From assembly GCF_019916085.1 (NCBI RefSeq), contig NZ_CP049834.1, positions 1,564,501-1,628,500 of the forward strand: a stretch of 64,000 nt of DNA, written 5' to 3'. Below are positions 16,647 through 24,079 of the stretch, piece after piece. The position numbers and the translations under genes are program-made. Below the pieces are notes generated by a model that saw only the letters and a list, made by a program, of their open reading frames with translations, was not told the origin of the DNA and made no database searches. The number at the start of each line of letters is the position of its first letter. Position 1 is the first letter of the stretch. Source of the stretch: Aquirufa lenticrescens (GTDB taxonomy: Bacteria > Bacteroidota > Bacteroidia > Cytophagales > Spirosomataceae).

Positions 16647-16859
16647 CCTTTGAAGTCTGCCGTGAAATTCTTTGTATATGATCTAAATATTATTTTCCCA
16701 AATAATATTAAAATAATAAAAATAATAATATTCTTAATTTTTAAATATTATATAAAAACCAAGAAACATTCATCCTGAAATATCCAGAATACCATCCGAT
16801 TTGAGATTTATACAATCTCCAAATGGCGAATTTCAATTTGTTACGGCAGACATTCAAAG
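16647..16859 (-). ncRNA. Retron msr-msd non-coding RNA
   Basis: The inverted repeats a1 (16828-16859) and a2 (16647-16670) flank a region of about 210 nt directly upstream of the RT gene on the same strand. They pair through CTTTGAA/TTCAAAG, GTCTGCCGT/ACGGCAGAC and TGAAATTC/GAATTTCA, with a 1-nt and a 7-nt bulge in a1. Behind a1 lies an msr-like part with two short hairpins: GAGATT/AATCTC (16803-16819) and, in the minus-strand RNA only, AUUCUG/CAGGAU (16772-16790) using a G-U pair. The msd part is very AT-rich with a perfect 10-bp stem at 16686-16709. The branching G cannot be fixed by eye. Confidence 0.75.
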
Positions 16860-16954
16860 AACTTATTTAAATTAATTTTTTTTTGATTGCTTTCCAAATT
16901 GCTTGTGAGGCAAAAAGCATTTGTCTCTTTCGACGATGTAAAATTGCGATGTAT
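16860..16954. other. Intergenic region between retron RNA and WYL operator
   Basis: No ORF is seen. It is AT-rich and should contain the minus-strand promoter of the retron RNA and part of the WYL control region. No clear TAnnTTTG element can be named with confidence. Confidence 0.4.
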
Positions 16955-16979
16955 GTGTGCAGCTTATTTGCATAGATAA
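16955..16979. promoter_or_regulatory. Dyad operator site B upstream of WYL gene
   Basis: TGTGCA-N7-TGCATA, the same site as at 12501 and 18010. It lies 35 bp before the WYL ATG and about 95 bp upstream of the retron a1 repeat, so it could affect both directions. Autoregulation is the simplest reading. Confidence 0.65.
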
Positions 16980-17013
16980 AATTATTTTTTAGATTGCTGA
17001 AAATATATTGAAC

Positions 17014-18003
17014 ATGGTTAAAAATCAGTATCAACGTTATCAAGTATTAGACAAATGTTTTTCAAATCGGATTATCAAATATACTTTCAAGGATTTGGTC
17101 AAAAAGGTTAATCAAGAATTGGTTGACTTTGGCTCAATAAGTGTTCGAACAGTACGTGCTGACATTAAGTACATGGTTGAAAACTATGAAGTGGAGTTTG
17201 ATGAAGATTTACAACAAGGCAAACAGTATTATTATCGATATAAGGATCTTGATTTTTCAATTAATAAGGTTTCCATCAATGATCGAGAAATTGAAAAGTT
17301 AAAGGAAACATTTCTTGTCCTTCAACGAATACAAGGTCTTGATGATTTTGGATGGGTGAAGGATGCTTTGCCCAAATTTCAAAATTTGCTTGGCGACCAA
17401 AAACCAGTAGTTGAGTTTAGTAGAAATGAACAAGATTGCAAAGTGCAAGATTTGTTTTTGAAATTATATGATGCGATTGTCAATCAAAAAGTATTGCAGG
17501 TGGAATATAAAGATTTTAAAGTGGAAGAGTCTTATACCATTCTATTCCATCCATATTATATTAAAGAATACAATCGGCGATGGTTTGTATTCGGCTTAAA
17601 TCAGGAATTAGGGATCGAAACATGGAATCTTGCATTTGATCGGATTCAAGGACTTGAAGTTTTTAAATCTGGAAAATACGTTGCTTCTAATATCGAATGG
17701 CAAATGGATTATTTTGCGGATGTGATCGGTGTAACTCGGTTCGTAGATGCTGAATCTCAAATTATAAAAATAGAAACGGATTCCTTGACCTATAAATACA
17801 TAGCATCCAAGCCCATGCATCCGAGTCATAAGCGGATTAAGGAAGAAGAAGGCAAGGTTATTTTTCAAATGGATGTAATTTTAAACAGAGAGTTGAAAAA
17901 TCAAATTCTTTCTTTTGGTGCGAATCTGAAGGTTTTGGAGCCTATAACATTTGCTGAGGAATTAAGGCAAGAATTTCAAAAAGCGAGTTTATTGTATTTG
18001 TAA
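17014..18003 (+). CDS. WYL-domain transcriptional regulator
   Basis: The 329-residue protein has an N-terminal winged helix-turn-helix-like part (residues ~5-75, FKDLVKKVNQELVDFGSISVRTVRADIKYM) and a WYL domain from about 140 to 230 with the typical FHPYYIKEYNRRWFVFGLN. WYL proteins sense nucleic acid or nucleotide ligands and control defence loci such as BREX (BrxR) and CBASS (CapW). The ATG at 17014 is preferred to the TTG at 17008. It is divergent from the retron operon, and copies of a dyad site stand before this gene, the next gene and the DUF4258 operon, which suggests it is the island's local repressor. Confidence 0.85.
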   Translation: MVKNQYQRYQVLDKCFSNRIIKYTFKDLVKKVNQELVDFGSISVRTVRADIKYMVENYEVEFDEDLQQGKQYYYRYKDLDFSINKVSINDREIEKLKETFLVLQRIQGLDDFGWVKDALPKFQNLLGDQKPVVEFSRNEQDCKVQDLFLKLYDAIVNQKVLQVEYKDFKVEESYTILFHPYYIKEYNRRWFVFGLNQELGIETWNLAFDRIQGLEVFKSGKYVASNIEWQMDYFADVIGVTRFVDAESQIIKIETDSLTYKYIASKPMHPSHKRIKEEEGKVIFQMDVILNRELKNQILSFGANLKVLEPITFAEELRQEFQKASLLYL

Positions 18004-18009
18004 CATAAA

Positions 18010-18034
18010 GTATGCAGATGTCTTGCATATATAG
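18010..18034. promoter_or_regulatory. Dyad operator site C upstream of orphan gene
   Basis: This is the most symmetric of the three sites: TATGCA-N7-TGCATA, perfect 6-bp arms, followed by TATAG as in site A. It begins 7 bp after the WYL stop codon and lies 34 bp before the ATG at 18069. Confidence 0.65.
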
Positions 18035-18068
18035 GTATTTACTTTGACCATTGAAATTAAATCAAATT

Positions 18069-18443
18069 ATGATGACGGTAGAAGAAATGTTAATAGCAGA
18101 AAATTTGGAAATTCTTACAATTGTGGCTGGCAGATTTAGTGCTGCGGGTAACTATTTGGGAATTTGCAAAGAGAAGGAAAATGGACACGACCCTCTACAT
18201 ATCTACAAGGCACAAATGGCTTATTTAGACTGGACAATAGATCTAGATAATGTAGAATTGCCATTTGCCGCATTAGGTAGGTGGCAGGAAGTTGCAAATC
18301 GACCAGGTAATATACGGTTTACAGCAACCGCTATATTTAAAACTATGGGTGAATTAAATAGGATTTTGCAAATTGAAGTCAATTTGCAAAATCAGATCAA
18401 TGCAATTAATAGCGGGGTCATTAATGACAAATTGAAAGACTAA
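18069..18443 (+). CDS. Uncharacterised 124-aa island protein
   Basis: I do not recognise this protein. It is soluble, mixed alpha/beta, with RWQEVANRPGNIRFTATAIFKTMGELNR in the C-terminal half. ATG at 18069 is chosen; an in-frame TTG at 18051 would add six residues. It follows the WYL gene but has its own copy of the dyad operator (site C), so it is probably an independent WYL target. Between its stop and the next convergent gene (18444-18688) only AT-rich DNA is seen. Confidence 0.55.
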   Translation: MMTVEEMLIAENLEILTIVAGRFSAAGNYLGICKEKENGHDPLHIYKAQMAYLDWTIDLDNVELPFAALGRWQEVANRPGNIRFTATAIFKTMGELNRILQIEVNLQNQINAINSGVINDKLKD

Positions 18444-18688
18444 AATCCCCCTTGGTTTAGAGTGTCAAAGCTTTAAATATCGGGTTAATTAGCATCTGGA
18501 ATAATAATTTATAACCTACTTAAGCCTTAAAAATATTATATATAATTTGATTGCTCTTTGCAATTTTAATTAAAATTTGCTTTTCAATCACTAGATTCTG
18601 AAGGTCTTTAATTAGGCTTTCTTGCCACCATAGGAATTGATGAAATGTAACTATAATTGCTTTAGGAAAATATGTAATTGTTCTGTGT
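18444..18688. other. AT-rich intergenic stretch
   Basis: I see no convincing gene. A 65-codon minus-strand frame here overlaps the end of the large ATPase gene but has no start signal or recognisable motif. No clear hairpin terminator is visible. Confidence 0.4.
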
Positions 18689-21355
18689 TTATTGTAGGTG
18701 GGTTTTGATTTTTTCAATCAACTGAACAAATGTCATTCCATTTGTATTTAGCTCATTTTTTGAGATGTTTAACCTAATAGCCTCTCTTAAATTTAAATAC
18801 AAATTATTGTCATTTGTAATCTGATTATATTTTTCAAAATCAGCTAAACCTTTTGATAATATTTCAGTAATATTTGTTTTAGCCTTTAAATTAATTTTAA
18901 TATAGTCTTCAGTTACATCTTCAATAAATAAAGGTCTTTCAATAGCAGCTAGGCAGTAATTTAAAGGACGGGAATAAGCAAATTTAGCTTGACTAGGAGC
19001 CACATGGAGTGGCCCTATTGATAATTTACTGTATGATTTTAATTCAATGTAAAATTGTTTGCCATTAATCAAATTACGGATTTCAAAATCATGAGAACCT
19101 ATGCCATTGTGATCAATTTTAGTGCAATCAGTGTTTAGTCCAGAATTAATTAGAGCCTCTTTTAAGACATGTTCGACTTTTTCTCCAATTTCTAATTTGA
19201 ACTTAAAATCTTCATCGTCTTTTTGTAATTGTTCAGCATATTGAATTAATATATTCAACCCACCTGGAATATTTTCGAGTATACTTGCCAAATGAACAAC
19301 ACCCTCAACATTGGCTGTTATCATATTTAGTTCTTCTTTTGAAATATTGGATTCTGCTAGCTTAGACAAAGAATTTAATTTTCCACTTTGTGCTATTGAT
19401 AAAACTTTATCCCTATCATAATCCGGAATCGTTTCTAGAAATAATTGTGGTTTTTTTTGTGAAAACCATTTGAATAGTTCTTTAAGTTCTTTCTCATCTT
19501 TACCACAATCTGCTAACCATTTAAAAATTAACTGTAGACCTACATGGAATTTTGAACTGGTCCTCTCGTTTTCTGGAAATGCACTAAAGCAATCATCAAT
19601 TGCTTTACAAAGGATACTTTCATTTTTTATTCTTTCTTTTGGTAATAAACTAATTAAACCCTCTAAAGATTTATGAAGTAAATAAGTCTTATACGATTTA
19701 TCATTTATAGCATCAAATATTTCAATAAGTTTAGGTTCTAGGTCCTGATCATAAAAAATTTCATCTTTTCTAAATAGAAAATTGCCGACTTGATTTGGTA
19801 TAATTGCATACTGATCTAATAAATTTTCATCTACATTTAAAACTAGGGAAATCAATGAATTCAACCATAATATTGGTTCTGCGATAGTACGACTTAAGTT
19901 TTCTAAACTGTTTAAATTATGTATTTCGGACAATAGATCTTTTAACTCATACTTTGTTTGAGCAAACACAGTAAAATCAATGTTGTTATACCAATGAGGA
20001 AAATCTATTTCTTGTGGAATATAATCTGGATTATGAATAGATGCTATTTCATAAAAGTCATTTAAATATTTGAGGCTTTTATCATCATTTGGAAAATAAG
20101 GGATTTTAACATCATCGAACTTAATTTTAATTCCACTTTTAGAAATGACAATTTTTTGTTCTAATAAAAATTCTTTCAGTGGTAATAAAATTGTAGAACT
20201 GTACCATTTTCGTTCATTTTCGTCATCTGAATTATGTCTTTGCCACTTAATTAAATTATAAAAATCAAAGTAATTTTCTTGAATCAATTTGGAAATAAGA
20301 ATTTTATATGCGTCTACTGCAAAAATTAATATTTCCCTATTTGACTCTTCAACAGGAGATAGTCGAATTCCATCGCGTTCAGTTTTAGGATTAAATTTTA
20401 GACTATTAATTACAACTGAAAAGGCAAAATTTTCAGTGCCTATCATTGGTAGTGAACAGAATAATTTCGTCAATTGATTCGGGTATGGCAATATTTTTTT
20501 ATCATTTACACTTACAATTACGGTAGTGTTATTTATAGATGATAATATGAATTCCTTAGTTTCAACTTCATGAATCCCGCAATTATTGACATCTGTAACA
20601 ATCGAGACGTAAAATTTATCACCTGTTTTTTGGGTATATTCTCGCTTATAAAATTTTAAATGTTTTGTGTTGTGATTTAAGATGGTTACCTTTTTTATTT
20701 TGGGCATAAATGCCAATGTGTAGGGAAGTACCTCATTAACATACTCAAGGCCAGAATTAATAACTTCATCAATATTGATTCCAGGTAATGGTCTTGTAAT
20801 ATCATAACTGAAAATTGTATTAAAATTATTTGAATGATATACCACAAGGCTTTTTTCTTCTTTAAGCTGTTTACTTGCATTACTTAAAGAAGATTTTAAT
20901 AATTCTTTGTCATTATACCCTGTTCTATCTAAATCAAATTTAAATGGCGCATATTGATTGTTAACTTTAACAATACCTTCTACAGTAATAATTGAAGACA
21001 ATACATGAGTGGAAATAAAACCTGTCCCAAATTGTCCTATAGTATCTTCTGATCTCAAATCTGTGTTATCTTTGCCTGAATCTGGTGCAATTAAATTTCT
21101 TGCATCCATTGGTGAAAAAGGGAGGCCATTATGTTTAAATATAATTTTATCGGAATAGAGCTCTAAAATCACATGTACCTCCTCATTGTAATCAGAGGCA
21201 TTTTGTAATAACTCCCAAAACCATCTTCTTTTTAATTTATTTGCGTCAGATGGAATATCTTTTGTCTTTTCTAAAATACGTTTTGCTGGGATATTTAGCA
21301 GTTGTTCCTCTTCTGCTTGTTGAAAAGCATTTTGAATGTTGTTATGTTCAGACAT
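18689..21355 (-). CDS. Sacsin/Hsp90-like ATPase with nuclease-like C-terminal domain
   Basis: The 888-residue protein has an N-terminal GHKL (Hsp90/sacsin-type) ATP-binding domain: WFWELLQNASD at about residue 42 contains the Mg-binding Asn, and GQFGTGF at about 105 is the glycine box. The middle is long and helical. The C-terminus from about residue 740 contains GSHDFEIRN...KQFYIELKSYS, the D...ExK arrangement of PD-(D/E)xK nucleases as in DUF3883 (NOV) domains. Large proteins of this build occur in phage-defence islands; the role here is inferred. ATG at 21355 is chosen because an inverted repeat surrounds the alternative ATG at 21400. Confidence 0.75.
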   Translation of the reverse strand: MSEHNNIQNAFQQAEEEQLLNIPAKRILEKTKDIPSDANKLKRRWFWELLQNASDYNEEVHVILELYSDKIIFKHNGLPFSPMDARNLIAPDSGKDNTDLRSEDTIGQFGTGFISTHVLSSIITVEGIVKVNNQYAPFKFDLDRTGYNDKELLKSSLSNASKQLKEEKSLVVYHSNNFNTIFSYDITRPLPGINIDEVINSGLEYVNEVLPYTLAFMPKIKKVTILNHNTKHLKFYKREYTQKTGDKFYVSIVTDVNNCGIHEVETKEFILSSINNTTVIVSVNDKKILPYPNQLTKLFCSLPMIGTENFAFSVVINSLKFNPKTERDGIRLSPVEESNREILIFAVDAYKILISKLIQENYFDFYNLIKWQRHNSDDENERKWYSSTILLPLKEFLLEQKIVISKSGIKIKFDDVKIPYFPNDDKSLKYLNDFYEIASIHNPDYIPQEIDFPHWYNNIDFTVFAQTKYELKDLLSEIHNLNSLENLSRTIAEPILWLNSLISLVLNVDENLLDQYAIIPNQVGNFLFRKDEIFYDQDLEPKLIEIFDAINDKSYKTYLLHKSLEGLISLLPKERIKNESILCKAIDDCFSAFPENERTSSKFHVGLQLIFKWLADCGKDEKELKELFKWFSQKKPQLFLETIPDYDRDKVLSIAQSGKLNSLSKLAESNISKEELNMITANVEGVVHLASILENIPGGLNILIQYAEQLQKDDEDFKFKLEIGEKVEHVLKEALINSGLNTDCTKIDHNGIGSHDFEIRNLINGKQFYIELKSYSKLSIGPLHVAPSQAKFAYSRPLNYCLAAIERPLFIEDVTEDYIKINLKAKTNITEILSKGLADFEKYNQITNDNNLYLNLREAIRLNISKNELNTNGMTFVQLIEKIKTHLQ

Positions 21356-21384
21356 AATTAAAGTTGTTACATTTAATGAAAAGC

Positions 21385-21420
21385 TTAGTGAGTTCAGCAT
21401 TTTTATAATCTACACTAAGT
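21385..21420. promoter_or_regulatory. Inverted repeat upstream of the Hsp90-like ATPase
   Basis: CTTAGTG (21385-21391) and CACTAAG (21414-21420) form a perfect 7-bp inverted repeat with a 22-bp spacer, 30-65 bp before the chosen start. It differs from the WYL-linked sites. It could be an operator or part of the leader RNA. Confidence 0.35.
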
Positions 21421-21479
21421 CCCCAAACTTGTACAAAATTGATATTTGGGTATTGAAAATTATTATTGCCGTTTTTGTG

Positions 21480-21680
21480 TTATTTACATTCGTCCAAAAT
21501 AGCAAGTAGTTCGTCTTTTATCTCCTTCGGTAATTTTCTTAATAATTCTTTTTTCATATAAAATCTGTCTGAAGCTATGGAATATGTTAGAGTAGGTTGC
21601 ACAGTTGTGAAAATATGTTCGTACCCGTTTAAAAGATTCCATATCTTTTCTTCTGTCTCAAGTTTTTGCTTTTCTGTCAT
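21480..21680 (-). CDS. Small unknown protein (66 aa)
   Basis: This is a short, charged, largely helical protein (MTEKQKLETEEKIWNLL...LPKEIKDELLAILDECK) with an ATG start and no recognised family. It is upstream of the ATPase gene on the same strand, 124 bp away. The composition is similar to the island. It may be an accessory protein of the ATPase, or simply a right-edge passenger. Confidence 0.45.
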   Translation of the reverse strand: MTEKQKLETEEKIWNLLNGYEHIFTTVQPTLTYSIASDRFYMKKELLRKLPKEIKDELLAILDECK

Positions 21681-21843
21681 TTTTTTGAATAATTAATTTT
21701 CATTCCCGCTACTCTTTTACCTTAAAATATTTTTTTGGAGAGATAACTCTAAATCTAGTTGTTTGGTTTATACTTAAATTACCGTTTTAAAATACAATTT
21801 AAATAATATAAATTGTGACTCGTATTTATTTAGTTAAACTTAT

Positions 21844-22239
21844 CTAACGGTCAACCACCCTTACCCACATCTTCATCGGATACTCCCCAAACACATACTC
21901 CGTTACCGGGCACAACCACAAGGGATGCGAAAAGTTCTTCCCATCTAATTCATTGACCTCATAATACGCACCATATTCCACTGGCTCGTGCCCCATAGCA
22001 TCCAATAATTCTTGATTTTTCCCCATCACTACCTTTTCCAATTTGGCATAATACCCTTCGAACTCCACTAGACTAATATCAAGTGTAATCCTATCCCCGC
22101 CTCTACTCAATAAATCCAAAAACGTATCAGCCCCATCTACCATCAATAAATTATTCTTCGTCCCTAAGCCTTGCTCTAGAAACTCAGGGAGATCGGCATA
22201 CCATAAGCCGATCTCCTTTATAAAACTAATCCTCTTCAT
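21844..22239 (-). CDS. Uncharacterised protein, possibly DUF6717-like
   Basis: The 131-residue protein has no signal peptide or membrane segment. The C-terminal pattern PLWLCPVTEYVFGEYPMKMWVRV resembles small DUF6717-type proteins, but I am not sure of the family. Its ATG overlaps the end of the VWA gene by 14 bp, so the two are translationally coupled. From here to the right the base composition is again like the core genome, so the island probably ends before 21844. Confidence 0.55.
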   Translation of the reverse strand: MKRISFIKEIGLWYADLPEFLEQGLGTKNNLLMVDGADTFLDLLSRGGDRITLDISLVEFEGYYAKLEKVVMGKNQELLDAMGHEPVEYGAYYEVNELDGKNFSHPLWLCPVTEYVFGEYPMKMWVRVVDR

Positions 22240-22825
22240 TCTTAAATATTTCTAATAAACTCTTCAACGCCATCGTCGATCTCCCAAAAGCATCCTTGTC
22301 CATATTCTTCTTTTCAAACGCAAAACTATTCTCTTCCTTAATGTTCATACTCCTTGCAATCTCCACCGCATCCAGCGTAGCCCCTAAATAAGTAAATGAC
22401 CATTTACCCGTCGCCTCTTTAGCCTGAATTAAATTCTTAATCTTCTCGTGAGTATATTCTTTCGAAGCATTCTCATACCCGTCTGTTAAAATAATCATCA
22501 CAGCAGAATCTTCATTTCCCATCAAACGCTGTGTATCTGCCACGCTCATCCCGATGGCATCTAATAAAGCAGTCTGACCATTCGGTCTGTACTCAAAACC
22601 ATCCATCTTTGATAATTCCATGACAGATAAATTGCGGTATTTAATGTTAATATGATGGTCAAAAACAGTCAAACCCACTCGAATTTCTTGCTCGGGAAAC
22701 TCATTCGCAAGTGCTAAAATTTCTTTCCGCTGATTCGCCAAACCGCTAAGTGTTTGATTGACGCAATCTGACATAGATCCGCTTTGATCTAAAATAATGT
22801 GGTAAAATGTCTTTGACTTTTTCAT
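22226..22825 (-). CDS. VWA-domain protein
   Basis: The 199-residue cytoplasmic protein is one von Willebrand factor A domain. The metal-binding MIDAS site is intact: DQSGSMS at about residues 9-15, Thr in NGQTALLDAI and ILTDG at about residue 110. It resembles VWA proteins that act with ATPases, TerY-like or tellurite/defence-linked systems, but no such partner is adjacent. ATG at 22825 gives the domain start; longer in-frame extensions have no support. It is divergent from the sigma factor at 22944. Confidence 0.8.
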   Translation of the reverse strand: MKKSKTFYHIILDQSGSMSDCVNQTLSGLANQRKEILALANEFPEQEIRVGLTVFDHHINIKYRNLSVMELSKMDGFEYRPNGQTALLDAIGMSVADTQRLMGNEDSAVMIILTDGYENASKEYTHEKIKNLIQAKEATGKWSFTYLGATLDAVEIARSMNIKEENSFAFEKKNMDKDAFGRSTMALKSLLEIFKNEED

Positions 22826-22943
22826 AAGAATTGGATTAAATTTTTTAGATGTTTTATTCGTTAATACCACAATTTTCAAAACGTCACCCAAAATTTTTTC
22901 TTGATGAAAAATAATCTAATTTCGATTCTAATACGATCCCTCA

Positions 22944-23531
22944 ATGCCCGATAGATTACCTGAAACAGACAATGAAATTTTAGCGCTCTTCCACATAGAT
23001 AGGGAAGGAGCCTGGCGAATCATTTATGAGCAATGCCATTCCAATGCGATCCGCTTTATGCGAACTCATTTTCGAGCTGGTTTCGATCTAGAAGATGTAT
23101 TCCAAGATGCCTGTTTGGTCTTATTAAATCGAATGGAAAACCCTGCCTTCATTTTGACCTGTTCTATACAAACCTTTTTAAATGCGATCTGTAGGAATAT
23201 TTTATTAAGACAGTACAGGCGGCAACCCATTAATACTTCGATCAGCTCAGAATTCGAACTAGACCTAGCCATTGAAGTCGAGATAGACGAGGACGAACAC
23301 GCAAATCGACAAACCATCTTTTTAGAAGTGGTAGAATTAATGCGAACGCAAGCAAACCGTTGCTACGAAATTTTTCAACTCTTCTATTTCCGAGAAATAG
23401 GCATGCAACAAATCGCTGACCGCTTAGGCTACACCTCTGCAGCGAATGTTCGGAATCAAAAATACCGTTGTTTAGTCAATGCCCGCAGAGAAATAGAAAG
23501 ACGTTTAAACCTTAATTCTTCTAGACGATGA
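22944..23531 (+). CDS. ECF-type RNA polymerase sigma factor
   Basis: The 195-residue sigma-70 family protein has region 2 (residues ~25-90, with DLEDVFQDACLVLLN) that binds core polymerase and the -10 element, and region 4 (residues ~130-190, IFQLFYFREIGMQQIADRLGYTSAANVRNQKYRCL) with a helix-turn-helix. The spacing and the longer linker are like the divergent Bacteroidota ECFs that have no classic anti-sigma. Its stop overlaps the next ATG (ATGA), so the next gene product is a candidate regulator of it. Confidence 0.85.
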   Translation: MPDRLPETDNEILALFHIDREGAWRIIYEQCHSNAIRFMRTHFRAGFDLEDVFQDACLVLLNRMENPAFILTCSIQTFLNAICRNILLRQYRRQPINTSISSEFELDLAIEVEIDEDEHANRQTIFLEVVELMRTQANRCYEIFQLFYFREIGMQQIADRLGYTSAANVRNQKYRCLVNARREIERRLNLNSSRR

Positions 23532-24079
23532 TATACCAAGAAATGTATGGGTATCTAACAATAGAGGACCCAAGAGAACGCGATAAAGTGTGGCAATCAC
23601 TTTCGCCACAAGTACGTGACTATCTCAACGTTTTTTTAGACTTGATGAATCAAGCTCAAGAAAATGTCTATTATGAGAAATCTAAATTCTACCGATTAAT
23701 CACTGAGGACGAGTTTGAAAATTTAAGACTTGTCTATCTCAAGATACAGTCGAAAGATATGGTCATCGACGCCGCTTTCGAGGAAGAATTCAAACAAGCC
23801 TTCATCACCTTTGAAAAGAAGGCTGAAATGAAGGCGAAAATGAATGAATGGCGGGCCGATATGGAGACTAATCTTATTTCAGCGCCCACCTCCGTGCAAG
23901 AAAACGTATTCTACAGTAAGCAACGTAAAATGGTGGATTCTGACGAAATGCTGTATACTGCACAACATAGTCCCCCAAAACATTCTATAATTCAAAATGA
24001 AGGTGCGGCTTTTGGTTGCATCATCGCCATCGTCGCTAGTATTTTAATCACGATCGCACTTTATTTCTTGTTAAGATGA
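23528..24079 (+). CDS. Tail-anchored membrane protein, possible anti-sigma partner
   Basis: The 183-residue protein has a soluble helical N-terminal part (residues ~1-150) and one C-terminal transmembrane helix (CIIAIVASILITIALYFLL), so it is anchored by its tail. I recognise no domain. It overlaps the sigma factor gene by 4 nt and the following gene by 4 nt, which indicates a tightly coupled three-gene unit. An anti-sigma or sensor role would fit the place but is inferred. Confidence 0.6.
   Translation: MIYQEMYGYLTIEDPRERDKVWQSLSPQVRDYLNVFLDLMNQAQENVYYEKSKFYRLITEDEFENLRLVYLKIQSKDMVIDAAFEEEFKQAFITFEKKAEMKAKMNEWRADMETNLISAPTSVQENVFYSKQRKMVDSDEMLYTAQHSPPKHSIIQNEGAAFGCIIAIVASILITIALYFLLR

Noticed and set aside
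18520-18717. 65-codon minus-strand frame after the ATPase gene
   Set aside because: It overlaps the ATPase gene end, has low-complexity AT-rich codons and no motif, and could be chance in AT-rich DNA.
12151-22900. Flanking direct repeat (attL/attR) of the tRNA-Ser 3' end
   Set aside because: I compared the tRNA end (GGTTCGAATCCC) with the right side of the island by eye and found no clear copy; no integrase gene is present either.
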